The position numbers and the translations under genes are program-made. The notes beneath the pieces were generated by a model. It saw only the letters and a list, made by a program, of their open reading frames with translations. It was not told where the DNA came from and did no database searches. Of a DNA stretch of 64,000 bases, positions 26,008 to 36,500 are shown in pieces. Where the stretch lies: the NCBI RefSeq assembly GCF_900583165.1, contig NZ_UTKY01000010.1, positions 1 to 64,000 on the forward strand. Direction: 5' to 3'. The stretch is from Pseudomonas viridiflava. GTDB taxonomy: Bacteria > Pseudomonadota > Gammaproteobacteria > Pseudomonadales > Pseudomonadaceae. How positions within the stretch are numbered: the first letter of the stretch is position 1; each line of letters opens with the position of its first letter.

Positions 26008-27498
26008 TTACTTTTTGAGGCGCAATTCACCGGCAAACAGCCCGCGTTCACGGGCCCAGACGATGGCCGCGCTACGGCTGTGCACCCCCAGCTTGGAGTA
26101 CACCGTGGCCACATGGTTGCGCACGGTATTGGGCGCCAGTTTCAGGCGTGAGGCGATCTCCTTATCGGCCAGGCCTTCGCAGATCAGGCCCAACACATCG
26201 CGTTCGCGAGCGGTTAGGTCGGTAAAGGCGACATTGGGCAGGTTGGGGCTGTTGACGCTTTTGGCATTGGCCAGTTTCTCGATCAGGGTCTGGCTGAACC
26301 AGGAGGCATCCTGCATCACTTCCTCAATGGCCGCGACCAGTTCCAGCTCCGAGCGTTTGCGCTCGGTGATGTTCATCATCACCAGCAGGTAGCACGGCAC
26401 ATCCTCGATGATCACGGTGTCGGCAGAAACTACACAGTCGATCACCTCGTTACCTTTTTTGCGCACCTTGAGGTCTTGGCCTTCTAGGTTGCCGGCTTTT
26501 TCCAGGCTGGCGAACAGTTTGGCGCCCGCCTGGGGGCTGTCGATAAAGTCGATGTCTTCGATGGATTTACCGATCAGCTCTTCACTGATATAGCCCGTGA
26601 TGTTCATAAAGGCTTCGTTGACGTCTACCACCTGGCGTTGACCGGCGCTGCACACCAGGGTGGGCACCGGGGTAAGACGGAATGACTTGGCAAAGCGCTC
26701 CTCGCTCTGGCGCAGAGCGATTTCTGCTTTGCGCCGCGGTTCCAGGTCCATGAAGGAGAAGAGCATGCAGTCTTCCTCGTTCATGTCCAACGGCTGGCCG
26801 GCGACGATCACCAGTTTGCTGCCGCCTGCGGGCAGGCGCAGTTCGGCCTGCATCTGCGGGATGGTCGCGCCTTCACCCAGGCGCTCGATGGCCAGGTCCT
26901 TGCGCTCGGCCTGTTCCAGCACATCCAGTTCGTAGACCGACTTGCCGATGACCTGGTCGCGGTTGTAGCCGGTCATCTCCAAAAAGCCCTGGTTGACCTT
27001 GATGTAACGCAAGTCACTCAAGCGGCAAATCACGGCAGGTGCAGGGTTGGCGTTGAAAGTTTTCTCGAAGCGCTGCTCGGCACTGGCCCATTCGGTGGCG
27101 TCGCTGAGGATCAGCACCAGCAACTCTGGCTCACCTTTGGCGTCGGTGATGACCAGGCTGCGCAAGCGGTGAACCCAGGTTTTGTCCTGATCGGCGGTGG
27201 GGGTGACTTCCACCACGACATCACTGAACTCGTCCCCCAGTGCCGCACGGGCCAGGGGGTAGTTTTCGGGCAATACCGGGTGGTTGTTGCGATAACGCAG
27301 GGCGAAACGTTCGGCGTATTGCTGCCCATTAGCCCCCAGCCCCATCACGTCGCCCACGCCATGCATGGCCAGCGCAGCTTCATTGGCCCACAGGATCGTT
27401 TGATCAACTTCGGCCAGCATCACGCCGTCGGACAGCCCGGAGATGATCTGCTGCAATTGGCGGCGGTTGGTTTCCTTGGTGAGGACGTCTTGGGTCAT
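26008..27498 (-). CDS. three-PAS LuxR-type transcriptional regulator
   Basis: A 496-residue regulator. Three PAS domains follow each other (about residues 12-125, 135-255 and 268-385; the last two contain the PAS core VNQGFLEMTGYNRDQVIG and VNEAFMNITGYISEELIG). Then comes a LuxR-type HTH at about 425-490 (LTARERDVLGLICEGLADKE, RNHVATVYSKLGVHSRSAA). There is no receiver or kinase domain, so it is a one-component sensor: the PAS domains may bind a cofactor or ligand and gate DNA binding. Start ATG 27498 has GGAG 6 nt upstream; an ATG at 27522 lacks one. Its targets are unknown. Confidence 0.87.
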   Translation of the reverse strand: MTQDVLTKETNRRQLQQIISGLSDGVMLAEVDQTILWANEAALAMHGVGDVMGLGANGQQYAERFALRYRNNHPVLPENYPLARAALGDEFSDVVVEVTPTADQDKTWVHRLRSLVITDAKGEPELLVLILSDATEWASAEQRFEKTFNANPAPAVICRLSDLRYIKVNQGFLEMTGYNRDQVIGKSVYELDVLEQAERKDLAIERLGEGATIPQMQAELRLPAGGSKLVIVAGQPLDMNEEDCMLFSFMDLEPRRKAEIALRQSEERFAKSFRLTPVPTLVCSAGQRQVVDVNEAFMNITGYISEELIGKSIEDIDFIDSPQAGAKLFASLEKAGNLEGQDLKVRKKGNEVIDCVVSADTVIIEDVPCYLLVMMNITERKRSELELVAAIEEVMQDASWFSQTLIEKLANAKSVNSPNLPNVAFTDLTARERDVLGLICEGLADKEIASRLKLAPNTVRNHVATVYSKLGVHSRSAAIVWARERGLFAGELRLKK

Positions 27499-27651
27499 GG
27501 GGGGCTCCGGCGTTGTAGGCATGGAAATACGACAGCTGGGGCTTGGGATAGTGCGGATGCACTAACGCTCCTTGATTCAACTGCACCTGCACTTGCCAAA
27601 TTCACGTATTTCTGGGAAAACCCCAGCCTTTGCGCAGTCCAAGAGAACCCC

Positions 27652-27996
27652 ATGAACGACAACGAACTCCAGATCAATGACATCCGCCTGGGTGACGGTA
27701 AAGCCGTGGTCAAGGGCGCGCTGATCACCACCCAATACACCGGCACCCTGGAAGACGGTACGGTGTTCGACTCCTCTTGGGAGCGTGGCAAACCGTTTCA
27801 ATGTGTGATCGGTACGGGCCGCGTTATCAAGGGCTGGGACCAAGGGCTGATGGGCATGCAGGTCGGCGGTGTACGTACGCTGTTTGTGCCGGCGCATCTG
27901 GCCTATGGCGAACGCTCGATGGGCGCGCATATCAAGCCCAACAGCAATCTGCGTTTTGAGATTGAGTTGTTGGAAGTGCTGACGCGGGATGATTGA
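27652..27996 (+). CDS. FKBP-type peptidyl-prolyl isomerase
   Basis: A 114-residue single FKBP domain, cytoplasmic. The typical YTGTLEDGTVFDSSWERGKP, VIKGWDQGLMGMQVGG and PAHLAYGERSMG blocks are present, which form the isomerase pocket. It speeds proline isomerisation in folding proteins. Start ATG follows AAGAGAA. The GNAT gene follows within 2-10 bp, so both are likely in one transcript. Confidence 0.92.
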   Translation: MNDNELQINDIRLGDGKAVVKGALITTQYTGTLEDGTVFDSSWERGKPFQCVIGTGRVIKGWDQGLMGMQVGGVRTLFVPAHLAYGERSMGAHIKPNSNLRFEIELLEVLTRDD

Positions 27997-27998
27997 TC

Positions 27999-28583
27999 GT
28001 GTCGTTGCCTGATTGCGTCGTAGAAGGCATTCGTGTGGTTGAGTTGCTTGATCGCGATGAAGTCGAGTTGCAGCAGTTTTTCGAAAGGGCGCCCGAGTAT
28101 TTCATCGCCGTGAACGGCGAGCCCGCCATGCCTAACGAAGCGCGTGAAGAACTGCGGGGCCAGTTGCCGGCGGGGTGGCAGTGCCGCCGTCTGTATTGGC
28201 TGGGTTATCGCGATGCGCATGGCCAATTGGTCGCTGTGGTGAACATTGCCGCGGACTTATTGGCGGTCGGCGTTTGGCATATCGGTTTATTACTGGTCGA
28301 CTCGCGTTTGCATGGCTCGGGGTTGGCGCAGCAACTGCATGCGAGCCTTGAAACCTGGGCCGCCGAGCATGGCGCGCAATGGCTGCGGTTGACGGTCGTC
28401 ATCGGCAACGCCAAGGCCGAGCGTTTCTGGCCCAAGCTTGGGTATGTGCAGGTGCGTACGCGAGAGGGCATCACCATGGGTCGGCAGGTGAACAAGGTGT
28501 CGATTCAGGTCAAGGCGTTGGCAGGTGGGCAGGTTGAGGATTACCTGGCGCGGGTGGCTAGGGATCGGCCTGGCACACCGTAG
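27999..28583 (+). CDS. GNAT-family N-acetyltransferase
   Basis: About 194 residues of GNAT fold. The acetyl-CoA-binding region is HIGLLLVDSRLHGSGLAQQL (R/Q-x-x-G-x-G/A-like loop), followed by LRLTVVIGNAKAERFWPKLGY, typical of the family's motif B. The substrate is unknown. The start is uncertain: GTG at 27999 is preferred, a TTG at 27993 overlaps the FKBP stop. It is probably translated by coupling with the FKBP gene. Confidence 0.8.
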   Translation: MSLPDCVVEGIRVVELLDRDEVELQQFFERAPEYFIAVNGEPAMPNEAREELRGQLPAGWQCRRLYWLGYRDAHGQLVAVVNIAADLLAVGVWHIGLLLVDSRLHGSGLAQQLHASLETWAAEHGAQWLRLTVVIGNAKAERFWPKLGYVQVRTREGITMGRQVNKVSIQVKALAGGQVEDYLARVARDRPGTP

Positions 28584-28602
28584 CCGTGAATGTAAGCAAA
28601 TT

Positions 28603-28699
28603 CCCTGTGGGAGCGGGCTTGCTCGCGAATGCGGTGTATCAGTGAACTGATTCGTTGGCTGACCCACCGCATTCGCGAGCAAGCCCGCTCCCACATTTG
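28603..28699. repeat. REPIN, GAGCGGGCTTGCTCGCGAA type
   Basis: Inverted pair CTGTGGGAGCGGGCTTGCTC and GAGCAAGCCCGCTCCCACA with the second shell GAATGCGGTG/CACCGCATTC. It lies after the GNAT gene, before the mgtA leader. Confidence 0.92.
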
Positions 28700-28829
28700 A
28701 CCTGCATTGGGCTCGAGACGCTGTGTAGCTGAACCCATCCTGAAGAATCCTCTTATTCTCCATCGGGTTACTTTCCTACGGTTTACTCTCCTATCATCGG
28801 GGCGTAAGCTTCGCGCGTTTTCATCAATA

Positions 28830-29152
28830 GCGGAGACCCTCAGTGGGTACTTGTTCGAGTGACAGTAGTCGGCCGGTTCTGATAACCGGCACATACTTGG
28901 CAAGGTAACGCGCATTCTTTCGATGCCGTTGTCTCGCCACTAAAGCGAGAAGCGGCATCCCGGCAGCAGCCATTCCTGGCGCCTGCCTGAATCCCTCTCA
29001 TCGACGCTGACCAGCACCTGGAAAACCCCGGGATGCTACGGACGCGCCTGCCTTTTATGGTGGGCGGGCCAAGCTGACTGTGCCTTTGAAAAAAAAGGCA
29101 CGGTGCAGACGGTCGTACCTGCACGCAGGTTTCCTCGCGCAGGAGTAACACC
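28830..29152 (+). promoter_or_regulatory. candidate structured 5' leader of mgtA
   Basis: About 320 bp without a normal gene precede mgtA. Several hairpins are visible: GCCGGTT-AACCGGC (28872-28890), a long stem GATGCCG..TCTCGC / GCGAGA..CGGCATC (28922-28959), and GTGCCTTT/AAAGGCAC (29080-29101) with an A-rich loop. The first stem strand contains a six-codon mini-ORF, ATG to TAA (M P L S R H, 28923-28943). Near the end, CCTGCACGCAGG lies close to the ribosome site. Mg2+ transporter leaders in other bacteria control expression through Mg2+-sensing RNA or leader peptides; whether this one does is inference, and I could not match it to the M-box. Confidence 0.5.
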
Positions 29153-31858
29153 ATGAACTTCACTGTATTGAAAGAGTTCTTCGCCGGTTTCTTGCAGACC
29201 CGGCATATCGCCCGGCATTTCCGCCGCCTGGTGATGCTTGAAACCGTGGCCGACGCCAATGTCAGCCGCGAAGTCCCGCCGACCCTGGCGCAAACCCTGG
29301 TGGCGGCGGCCAACAGTCATAGCCTGCAATTATTGGGCACGCTGGGCACCTGTGCCGAGGGTCTGAATACGCAGGAAGCCGATGCCCTGCGCGTGCAGCA
29401 TGGGCTCAATGAGGTCGAGCACGAGCAACCGCTGCCGTGGTGGGTGCACCTGTGGCATTGCTACAAAAACCCGTTCAACCTGCTGCTGACACTCCTGGCG
29501 GTAATCTCCTGGCTGACCGAAGACATGAAGGCCGCCACGGTGATTTTCTCCATGGTGGTGCTGTCGACGCTGCTGCGCTTTTGGCAAGAAGCCAAGTCCA
29601 ACAAGGCTGCCGATGCGTTGAAGGCCATGGTGAGCAACACCGCTACCGTGCTACGTCGGGATGAGGCCAAGCGTATTGAACTGCCGATCAAGCAATTGGT
29701 GCCGGGTGACCTGATCGTGTTGTCGGCCGGTGACATGATCCCGGCCGACTGCCGCGTGCTCAGCGCCAAAGACCTGTTCGTCAGCCAGGCAGCCATGACG
29801 GGCGAGTCGATGCCGGTGGAAAAATTCGCTCTCCAGCAGGACGCCCATACCCGCAACCCCCTGGACCTGGAAAACATCCTGTTCATGGGCACCAACGTGG
29901 TGTCTGGTGCAGCCACAGCGGTGATTCTGGCCACTGGCAACAGCACCTATTTCGGCGCGCTGGCCCAACGTGTGACCGCCACTGACCGCGCGACAACTTC
30001 GTTCCAGCATGGCGTCAACAAGGTCAGCTGGCTGCTGATTCGCTTTATGTTCGTGATGGCGCCGTTGGTGCTGTTCATCAATGGTTTCACCAAGGGTGAC
30101 TGGACCGAAGCACTGTTGTTCGCCCTGTCAATTGCCGTGGGCCTGACCCCGGAAATGCTGCCGATGATCGTTACGTCCACTCTGGCCAAGGGCGCGGTGT
30201 TTTTGTCGCGCAAGCAGGTCATTGTCAAGCGCTTGGACGCGATCCAGAATTTCGGCGCCATGGACGTACTGTGCACCGACAAGACCGGCACCCTGACTCA
30301 GGACAAGATTTTCCTGGCTCGCCATGTGGACGTGTGGGGCCAGGAGTCTGACGACGTACTGGAAATGGCCTACCTCAACAGCTACTACCAGACCGGCCTG
30401 AAAAACCTGTTGGACGTGGCCGTTTTGGAGCATGTGGAAGTCCACCGTGAGTTGAACGTCGGCACAGCGTTCCAGAAGGTCGATGAGATCCCGTTCGACT
30501 TCAATCGCCGGCGCATGTCGGTGGTGGTAGCCCAGGATGGCTTGCCGCACCTGTTGATCTGCAAGGGGGCGGTGGAAGAGGTTCTGTCGGTGTGCAACAG
30601 CGTGCGCCACGGCGACACCAACGAGGCGCTCACCGATGAGCTGCTGGCGCGTATTCGCCAAGTCACCGCAGCTTTTAACGAAGAAGGCCTGCGCGTAGTA
30701 GCGGTGGCTGCGCAACCGATGGCGCCGGGGCGTGACACCTACAGCCTGGCGGATGAAAAAGACCTGACGCTGATCGGCTACGTAGCCTTCCTCGATCCGC
30801 CCAAGGAAAGCACCGCGCCCGCGCTTCAAGCGCTCAAGGCCCACGGCGTTACGGTCAAAGTGCTGACCGGTGACAACGAGCGGGTGACCGCCAAGATCTG
30901 CCGCGAAGTGGGCCTGGAGCAACAAGGCCTGCTGATGGGCAATGACATCGAGGACATGAGCGACGCCGAATTGGCCAAGGCCGTGGAAACCACCAATGTG
31001 TTTGCCAAGCTGACCCCCTCCCACAAGGAGCGCATCGTGCGACTGCTCAAGGCCAACGGTCATGTGGTGGGCTTTATGGGCGATGGCATCAATGACGCAC
31101 CGGCACTGCGCACCGCCGACATTGGTATCTCGGTGGACAGTGCGGTAGACATCGCCAAGGAAGCCGCCGATATCATCCTGCTGGAAAAAAGCCTGATGAT
31201 TCTGGAAGAGGGCGTGCTGGAGGGGCGGCGCACCTTCGCCAACATGCTCAAGTACATCAAGATGACCGCCAGCTCCAACTTCGGCAACGTGTTCTCGGTG
31301 CTGGTGGCCAGTGCATTTATCCCGTTCCTGCCGATGCTGCCGATGCACCTGCTGGTGCAGAACCTGCTGTATGACATCTCGCAGATTGCGATTCCGTTCG
31401 ACAATGTCGACGACGAGATGCTGGCAAAACCTCAGCGCTGGCAGCCGGGGGAGGTGGGGCGCTTCATGCTGTTCTTCGGGCCGATCAGCTCGATCTTTGA
31501 CATCACCACGTTCGCACTCATGTGGTACGTCTTTGATGCCAACACCCCTGACCACCAGACGCTGTTCCAGTCCGGCTGGTTTGTGGTGGGGTTGCTGACT
31601 CAGACGCTGATCGTGCACATGATCCGCACCCCGAAGATCCCGTTCCTGCAAAGCCGGGCGGCCCTGCCGTTGATGGTGATGACGGGGGTGATCATGGCGG
31701 TGGGGATTTTCCTGCCGATGGGGCCGCTGGCGCACTACTTTAAATTGCAGGCGCTGCCGTCGCTGTACTTCGTGTTCTTGCCAGTAATCCTGCTGGCCTA
31801 CATGGCCCTGACCCAGGCCGTGAAGGGTTTCTATATCCGTAAGTTTGGCTGGCAATGA
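29153..31858 (+). CDS. mgtA: Mg2+-importing P-type ATPase
   Basis: A 901-residue P3B-type ATPase. Phosphorylation motif DKTGTLT at about residue 375, actuator TGES, nucleotide/hinge motifs TGDNERVTAKIC and GDGINDAPAL. About ten membrane helices. Imports Mg2+ across the inner membrane using ATP. The start ATG has AGGAG 8 nt upstream. It is followed by an MgtC-like gene after 16 bp, the classical mgtCB-like partnership, here in the order mgtA-mgtC. The long upstream leader suggests control by Mg2+. Confidence 0.93.
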   Translation: MNFTVLKEFFAGFLQTRHIARHFRRLVMLETVADANVSREVPPTLAQTLVAAANSHSLQLLGTLGTCAEGLNTQEADALRVQHGLNEVEHEQPLPWWVHLWHCYKNPFNLLLTLLAVISWLTEDMKAATVIFSMVVLSTLLRFWQEAKSNKAADALKAMVSNTATVLRRDEAKRIELPIKQLVPGDLIVLSAGDMIPADCRVLSAKDLFVSQAAMTGESMPVEKFALQQDAHTRNPLDLENILFMGTNVVSGAATAVILATGNSTYFGALAQRVTATDRATTSFQHGVNKVSWLLIRFMFVMAPLVLFINGFTKGDWTEALLFALSIAVGLTPEMLPMIVTSTLAKGAVFLSRKQVIVKRLDAIQNFGAMDVLCTDKTGTLTQDKIFLARHVDVWGQESDDVLEMAYLNSYYQTGLKNLLDVAVLEHVEVHRELNVGTAFQKVDEIPFDFNRRRMSVVVAQDGLPHLLICKGAVEEVLSVCNSVRHGDTNEALTDELLARIRQVTAAFNEEGLRVVAVAAQPMAPGRDTYSLADEKDLTLIGYVAFLDPPKESTAPALQALKAHGVTVKVLTGDNERVTAKICREVGLEQQGLLMGNDIEDMSDAELAKAVETTNVFAKLTPSHKERIVRLLKANGHVVGFMGDGINDAPALRTADIGISVDSAVDIAKEAADIILLEKSLMILEEGVLEGRRTFANMLKYIKMTASSNFGNVFSVLVASAFIPFLPMLPMHLLVQNLLYDISQIAIPFDNVDDEMLAKPQRWQPGEVGRFMLFFGPISSIFDITTFALMWYVFDANTPDHQTLFQSGWFVVGLLTQTLIVHMIRTPKIPFLQSRAALPLMVMTGVIMAVGIFLPMGPLAHYFKLQALPSLYFVFLPVILLAYMALTQAVKGFYIRKFGWQ

Positions 31859-31874
31859 ACAGGGAGTATTTCCT

Positions 31875-32591
31875 ATGCAGGCAATCGACAACATCAACCT
31901 CAACTCCCTGATCGATACCTTGGTCAGCCTAAGCTCCGCCTTTATCCTCGGCGGCCTGATCGGCTTTGAACGCCAGTATCGCCAGCGTACGGCAGGGCTG
32001 CGTACCAACGTGCTGGTGGCGGTGGGCGCAGCGATCTTTGTCGACATGGCCAACCGCCTGGGCGGTGCGGAAGGCGCGGTACGGGTGGTGGCCTATGTGG
32101 TGTCGGGTATCGGCTTCCTCGGTGCCGGTGTGATCATGCGCGAAGAAGGCAATGTGCGTGGGCTCAACACCGCTGCCACCCTGTGGGCCTCGGCGGCGGT
32201 GGGGGCCTGTGCCGGTGCCGACCTGATTCTAGAAGCGCTGCTGGGGACGTTATTTGTACTGGCGGCCAACACGCTGCTGCGGCCGATCGTCAATAACATC
32301 AACCGCCAGCCGTTGGATGTGGTGTCGGCGGAGGTCACCAATATTTTGTATGTGATCGCCCGGCGTACCCAGCAAAAGGCTGTGCTGGCATTGTTGGAGG
32401 CTGAACTTGCGCGCTGTAACTACCCCGCCAGCGATGTGGATGTGCGGCCGTTCGGCACCGATGAAGTGGAAATCGAAGCCACCCTGGCGGTGACCTCGGT
32501 GGACGGTGACGAGCTGGATGCGTTGGTGGCGCGAATCTCGATGTCGACCTTGGTCGTGCAGGCATTTTGGAGCCCAAGTACGACTGAGTAA
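31875..32591 (+). CDS. mgtC: MgtC/SapB family membrane protein
   Basis: A 238-residue protein. The N-terminal membrane domain carries the family signature GGLIGFERQYRQRTAGLRTN (about residues 24-43) and GIGFLGAGVI. The C-terminal about 85 residues are soluble and ACT-like. MgtC proteins restrain the F-type ATP synthase and support growth at low Mg2+ and virulence in other bacteria. Start ATG at 31875 with AGGGAG. It is co-transcribed with mgtA. Confidence 0.88.
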   Translation: MQAIDNINLNSLIDTLVSLSSAFILGGLIGFERQYRQRTAGLRTNVLVAVGAAIFVDMANRLGGAEGAVRVVAYVVSGIGFLGAGVIMREEGNVRGLNTAATLWASAAVGACAGADLILEALLGTLFVLAANTLLRPIVNNINRQPLDVVSAEVTNILYVIARRTQQKAVLALLEAELARCNYPASDVDVRPFGTDEVEIEATLAVTSVDGDELDALVARISMSTLVVQAFWSPSTTE

Positions 32592-32892
32592 TCCACGGGA
32601 CGAGCTTTTGCCTTGCCTAAAGCTGGCTATGCTTTGGTGAGGAAAAATCCTACAAGTATCCGAGACTATCCCTTCATTTGAAAAAACATACGGTTGTTAA
32701 AGTTGCGCGCTTGCGCCTGCCCAGGAGCCGGGGTGCGGCATTACGTGTTTACTGTGTTTTTCAAAAGAGGGGGCCTGTATTACCTGAGGTGCTGCGCAAC
32801 GTAATCAGAACCGTCTGTCGGAACTGTTACTTCTCACAGGTAGTTAGGTCCCGCGTGATATGTAAGCGTACTGATCCTCCCAGGGGAGTCTT
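32592..32892. other. 301-bp intergenic region before the response regulator
   Basis: No gene is supported. It contains the promoter region of the BvgA-like operon, with a CAGGGGAG ribosome site at the right end. No clear terminator for the mgtA-mgtC transcript is seen. Confidence 0.5.
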
Positions 32893-33522
32893 ATGAGCAA
32901 CAAAGCTTTAATTGTGGACGATCACCCTTTTATACGCGCCACCGTGAAGTACCTGCTGAAGCAGGAAGGCTTCGATAAGATCTATGAAGCGGGCAACGGT
33001 GCCGACGCCATGCAGATTGCCCGCGAGGAGCGCCCTGACTTGGTCATCCTTGACCTGGCGATGCCCAAGCTGGGTGGGCTGGAAGTGATCAGCCGGATCA
33101 AGGCACTGGAACTGCCTTGCAAGATCCTGGTGCTCACCTCGTACCTGGCAGTGTTTTTTTCCACCCGTTGCATGCGCGCCGGAGCCATGGGGTTTGTGGC
33201 CAAGACCGGCGAGCTGGACGAGCTGCAGAAGGCGATCAAGGCGGTGATGTCCAACTACAGTTGCTTCCCCAGCCTGCCCACCAGTTCGGTACGGCGTGAT
33301 GATCTGCAGACCACTGAGCAGACGCTGGTGGAGTCCCTGTCGGATCGGGAGTTAACGGTGCTGCAAAAGCTCGCGTTGGGATTGGGCAACAAGGAAATCG
33401 CCGAAGATATGTTGCTGAGTCACAAGACCATCAGCACTTACAAGACCCGCCTCAAGGAAAAACTACACATGTCTTCGGTAGTACACCTGTCCAAGTTCGC
33501 CCAGCGCAACCATCTGATTTAA
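32893..33522 (+). CDS. BvgA/EvgA-like response regulator
   Basis: A 209-residue NarL-type regulator. The receiver has the acidic pair in IVDDHP, the phospho-Asp in VILDLAMPKLGG (about residue 54) and the Lys in GFVAKTG. The LuxR-type HTH is at about 148-205 (LSDRELTVLQKLALGLGNKE, MLLSHKTISTYKTRLKEKL). It would be phosphorylated by the kinase encoded 1 bp downstream. Strong site AGGGGAG before ATG. Confidence 0.92.
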   Translation: MSNKALIVDDHPFIRATVKYLLKQEGFDKIYEAGNGADAMQIAREERPDLVILDLAMPKLGGLEVISRIKALELPCKILVLTSYLAVFFSTRCMRAGAMGFVAKTGELDELQKAIKAVMSNYSCFPSLPTSSVRRDDLQTTEQTLVESLSDRELTVLQKLALGLGNKEIAEDMLLSHKTISTYKTRLKEKLHMSSVVHLSKFAQRNHLI

Positions 33523-33523
33523 A

Positions 33524-36500
33524 ATGACTTTCCCTCGGCTGGCGAGACTCACAGCCATCCTGCTGATGGGGCTGTTGCCCTGCGTGGCGATGGCCCTGGA
33601 TGAACCACACGACCTGCGCCTGCTCGGTCATTCCACCCTCGAAACCCCTGCCGTGCCGCTTGAAGAAGCCGACTGGCGCTGGCTGCGTGAGCGGCGCAAA
33701 TTGGTGATGGGGGTGTCAGCACCCGATTACGCGCCGTTTGACATGAGCAATAATAACGACGACTTCGAAGGTATCACTGCTGACTATGCGGCAGTGATCA
33801 GCTTGATGCTGAACATTCCTATCGAAGTTCGGCGTTATGACACCCGCGATGCAGTGATCAATGCGCTCAAATCAGGCACGTTGGACTTTGTGGGCTCAGC
33901 CAACGGTTATGAGGCGGCCGACCGGCAGTTGGTCCTGTCGCGCTCCTACGCCAATGATCAACCTGTGCTGGTGACCCGCGCAGGTGACAGTCATTCATTG
34001 AGTACCGACCTGGCCGGCAAACGGTTGGCGATGCTCTACCACTACATGCAACCTGACGCCGTCCAGGCCTTTTACCCGGATGCGCAGTTGTTGCTATTTG
34101 CGTCGACATTTGAAGCGATCGGCGCAGTAGCGTTTGGCCAAGCGGACGTTTATCTGGGCGATGCCATCAGCACCCGGTACCTGATCAACAAGAACCATCT
34201 CAATAATGTGCGGATGGCGGACTTTTCCGCGCTCGAAGTCAACCCGTTCGGGCTCGCCATGATCAAGGGCAACACCCGGCTGCTGAACATCCTCAACGCC
34301 GCCTTGGCCGCAATACCCGCTAGCCAGCAGATGGAGATCCTGCGACGTTGGAGCGCCGGGGGCAGTGGGTACCTGGAGGCCGACCGATTGCGCTTGAGTG
34401 ACCGTGAGCAGCGTTGGCTCGACAAGCATCCCCAGGTCAAAGTCGCGGTGCTCGACAAATACGTGCCGCTGTCATTCTTGAACGAGCGAGGGCAATTCGA
34501 AGGGTTGAGCGCCGAAGTACTGTCGCGAATCAGCCTGCGTACTGGCTTGAAATTTGAAGTGGTGCAAGGCAACTCGTTGTCCCGGCAAATCGACGAGGTC
34601 AGCAGTGGCAAGGTGGACATGCTGGCGGTGATCACACCCAGCATCGAGCGCAGCGAGAAGCTGCGCTTTACTCGGCCTTACCTGTCAAACCCTTACGTGC
34701 TGGTGGTGCGCGCCGACGACGATCGCGTGGTTACCCTGGAAGACATGGGCGCAAAACGCTTGGCGTTCATTGGTGGCAACAGCCTCGCAGCGCAAATATC
34801 CCGGGACCATCCCGGTATTGGGCTTGTTGACGTCGAGAGCCCCGAGCAAGCGATGGAGCTGGTCGCCAAAGGCAGTGTGGATGCGACCGTTATTTCGCTG
34901 ATCAGCGCGCGATACATGATTGCGCGCAACTACCGTGATCGCTTGCGTATCACCAGTACGGTGGGTACCGACCTTGCGCGCATCACTTTTGGCGTCAACC
35001 GCAGTCAATTGGAGCTGTATTCCATTCTCGACAAAGCCATGCTGAGCATCACACCCGAAGAAATGGATGAGATGACCAACCATTGGCGCAGCGAAATCAT
35101 CATCGAAGACAGCTACTGGAAGCGGCACCGTAATGTGATTATCCAAGGGTTCGTCTTGGCCACGTTGTTGCTGCTGACCACTCTGGGCTGGGTCTTCTAC
35201 CTGCGCAACTTGATACACAAGCGCACCCAGGCCGAGCGGGCTTTGAGCGACCAGATGCGCTTTATGAGTGTATTGATCGACGGCACGCCCCACCCGATTT
35301 ATGTGCGCGATCGCCAGGGCCGGTTAATGGCCTGCAATAACGCCTACCTCGACGTGTTCGGTTTCAAACTCGAAGACGTGATTGGCAAGACCGTGGTGCA
35401 AACCGATACCGGCAACCCGCCGCAGGCCCAGTCGTTTCACGACGATTACCTGCGTTTGATGGAGCGCGGCGAACCGCAGATCCAGGATCGTGTGCTCAAA
35501 GTGCCCAATGGTGGCGTATTGATCATCTACCAATGGATGCTGCCTTACCGAGATGGTGACGACAAGGTAGTGGGGATGATCGCCGGGTGGGTCGACGTAA
35601 GCGAGCGCCAACGCCTGCTGGGCCAGTTGCAGGACGCCAAGGAGGACGCAGACGCCGCCAATCGGGCCAAGACGACCTTTTTGGCGACCATGAGCCATGA
35701 GATTCGCACCCCGATGAACGCGGTCATCGGCATGATCGAACTGGCTCTGAAAAACGCCGAGCAGGGCCGGGCTGACCGAGATGCGCTGGAAGTGGCGTCA
35801 GTGGCATCCCACAGTATGTTGGAGTTGATCGGCGATATTCTTGATATTGCTCGGATCGAAACCGGCCACCTGTCCCTGGCACTTGAGGGGGCCAACCTGT
35901 TTGAGTTGCTGGCGTCGGTGGCACGGGTGTTTGAAGGGCTGGCGCGGGACAAGGGGCTTACGTTGCAAGTTGATCTTGACCCCTTGATCCACCAGTCGGT
36001 GTTGATCGACCCGCTACGCTTCAAACAAGTGGTGTCCAATCTGTTGGGTAATGCAATCAAGTTCACTGCCACAGGGCAGGTATGCCTGGGGGCCCGGGTC
36101 GAATTTTCTGCGATGGATGGCCAGTTGAACCTGAGGTTATGGGTAGAAGACACCGGTATTGGTATCAGCGCCGAAGACCAACAGCGTTTATTCAACCCCT
36201 TTATTCAAGTCAGCAATACTGAGCAATCGGCGCGCAGCGGTTCGGGCCTGGGCCTGGTGATCAGTCGCAGCCTGTGTGAAAAAATGGGTGGCGAACTGCA
36301 TTTGAGCAGTGTGCTCGGTAAAGGTACGCGAGTGGAAGTGACATTGACGCTCGCGAAGACCTCTGCTGCGCCGACGACTTTACCGGTGCATCACCTTCCG
36401 CCGGCGCGTGCGTTGAGCATCCTGGTGGTGGACGACTATCCCGCCAACCGTCTGCTACTAACACGGCAATTAAGCTTTCTGGGGCATCACATCATGGCCG

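Noticed and set aside
3523..28699. Recurring GGGGGCTTGCCCCC repeats as a CRISPR array
   Set aside because: The copies are scattered inverted pairs without regular spacers or cas genes; they are REPINs.
28764..28790. Possible PhoP box upstream of mgtA
   Set aside because: Two GGTTA-like words are present but their spacing (14 bp) does not match the 11-bp period of PhoP direct repeats.
30128..32053. 641-codon frame antisense to mgtA
   Set aside because: It is a shadow of the strongly conserved MgtA frame; composition is biased (His/Gln/Arg-rich) with no recognisable domain or ribosome site.
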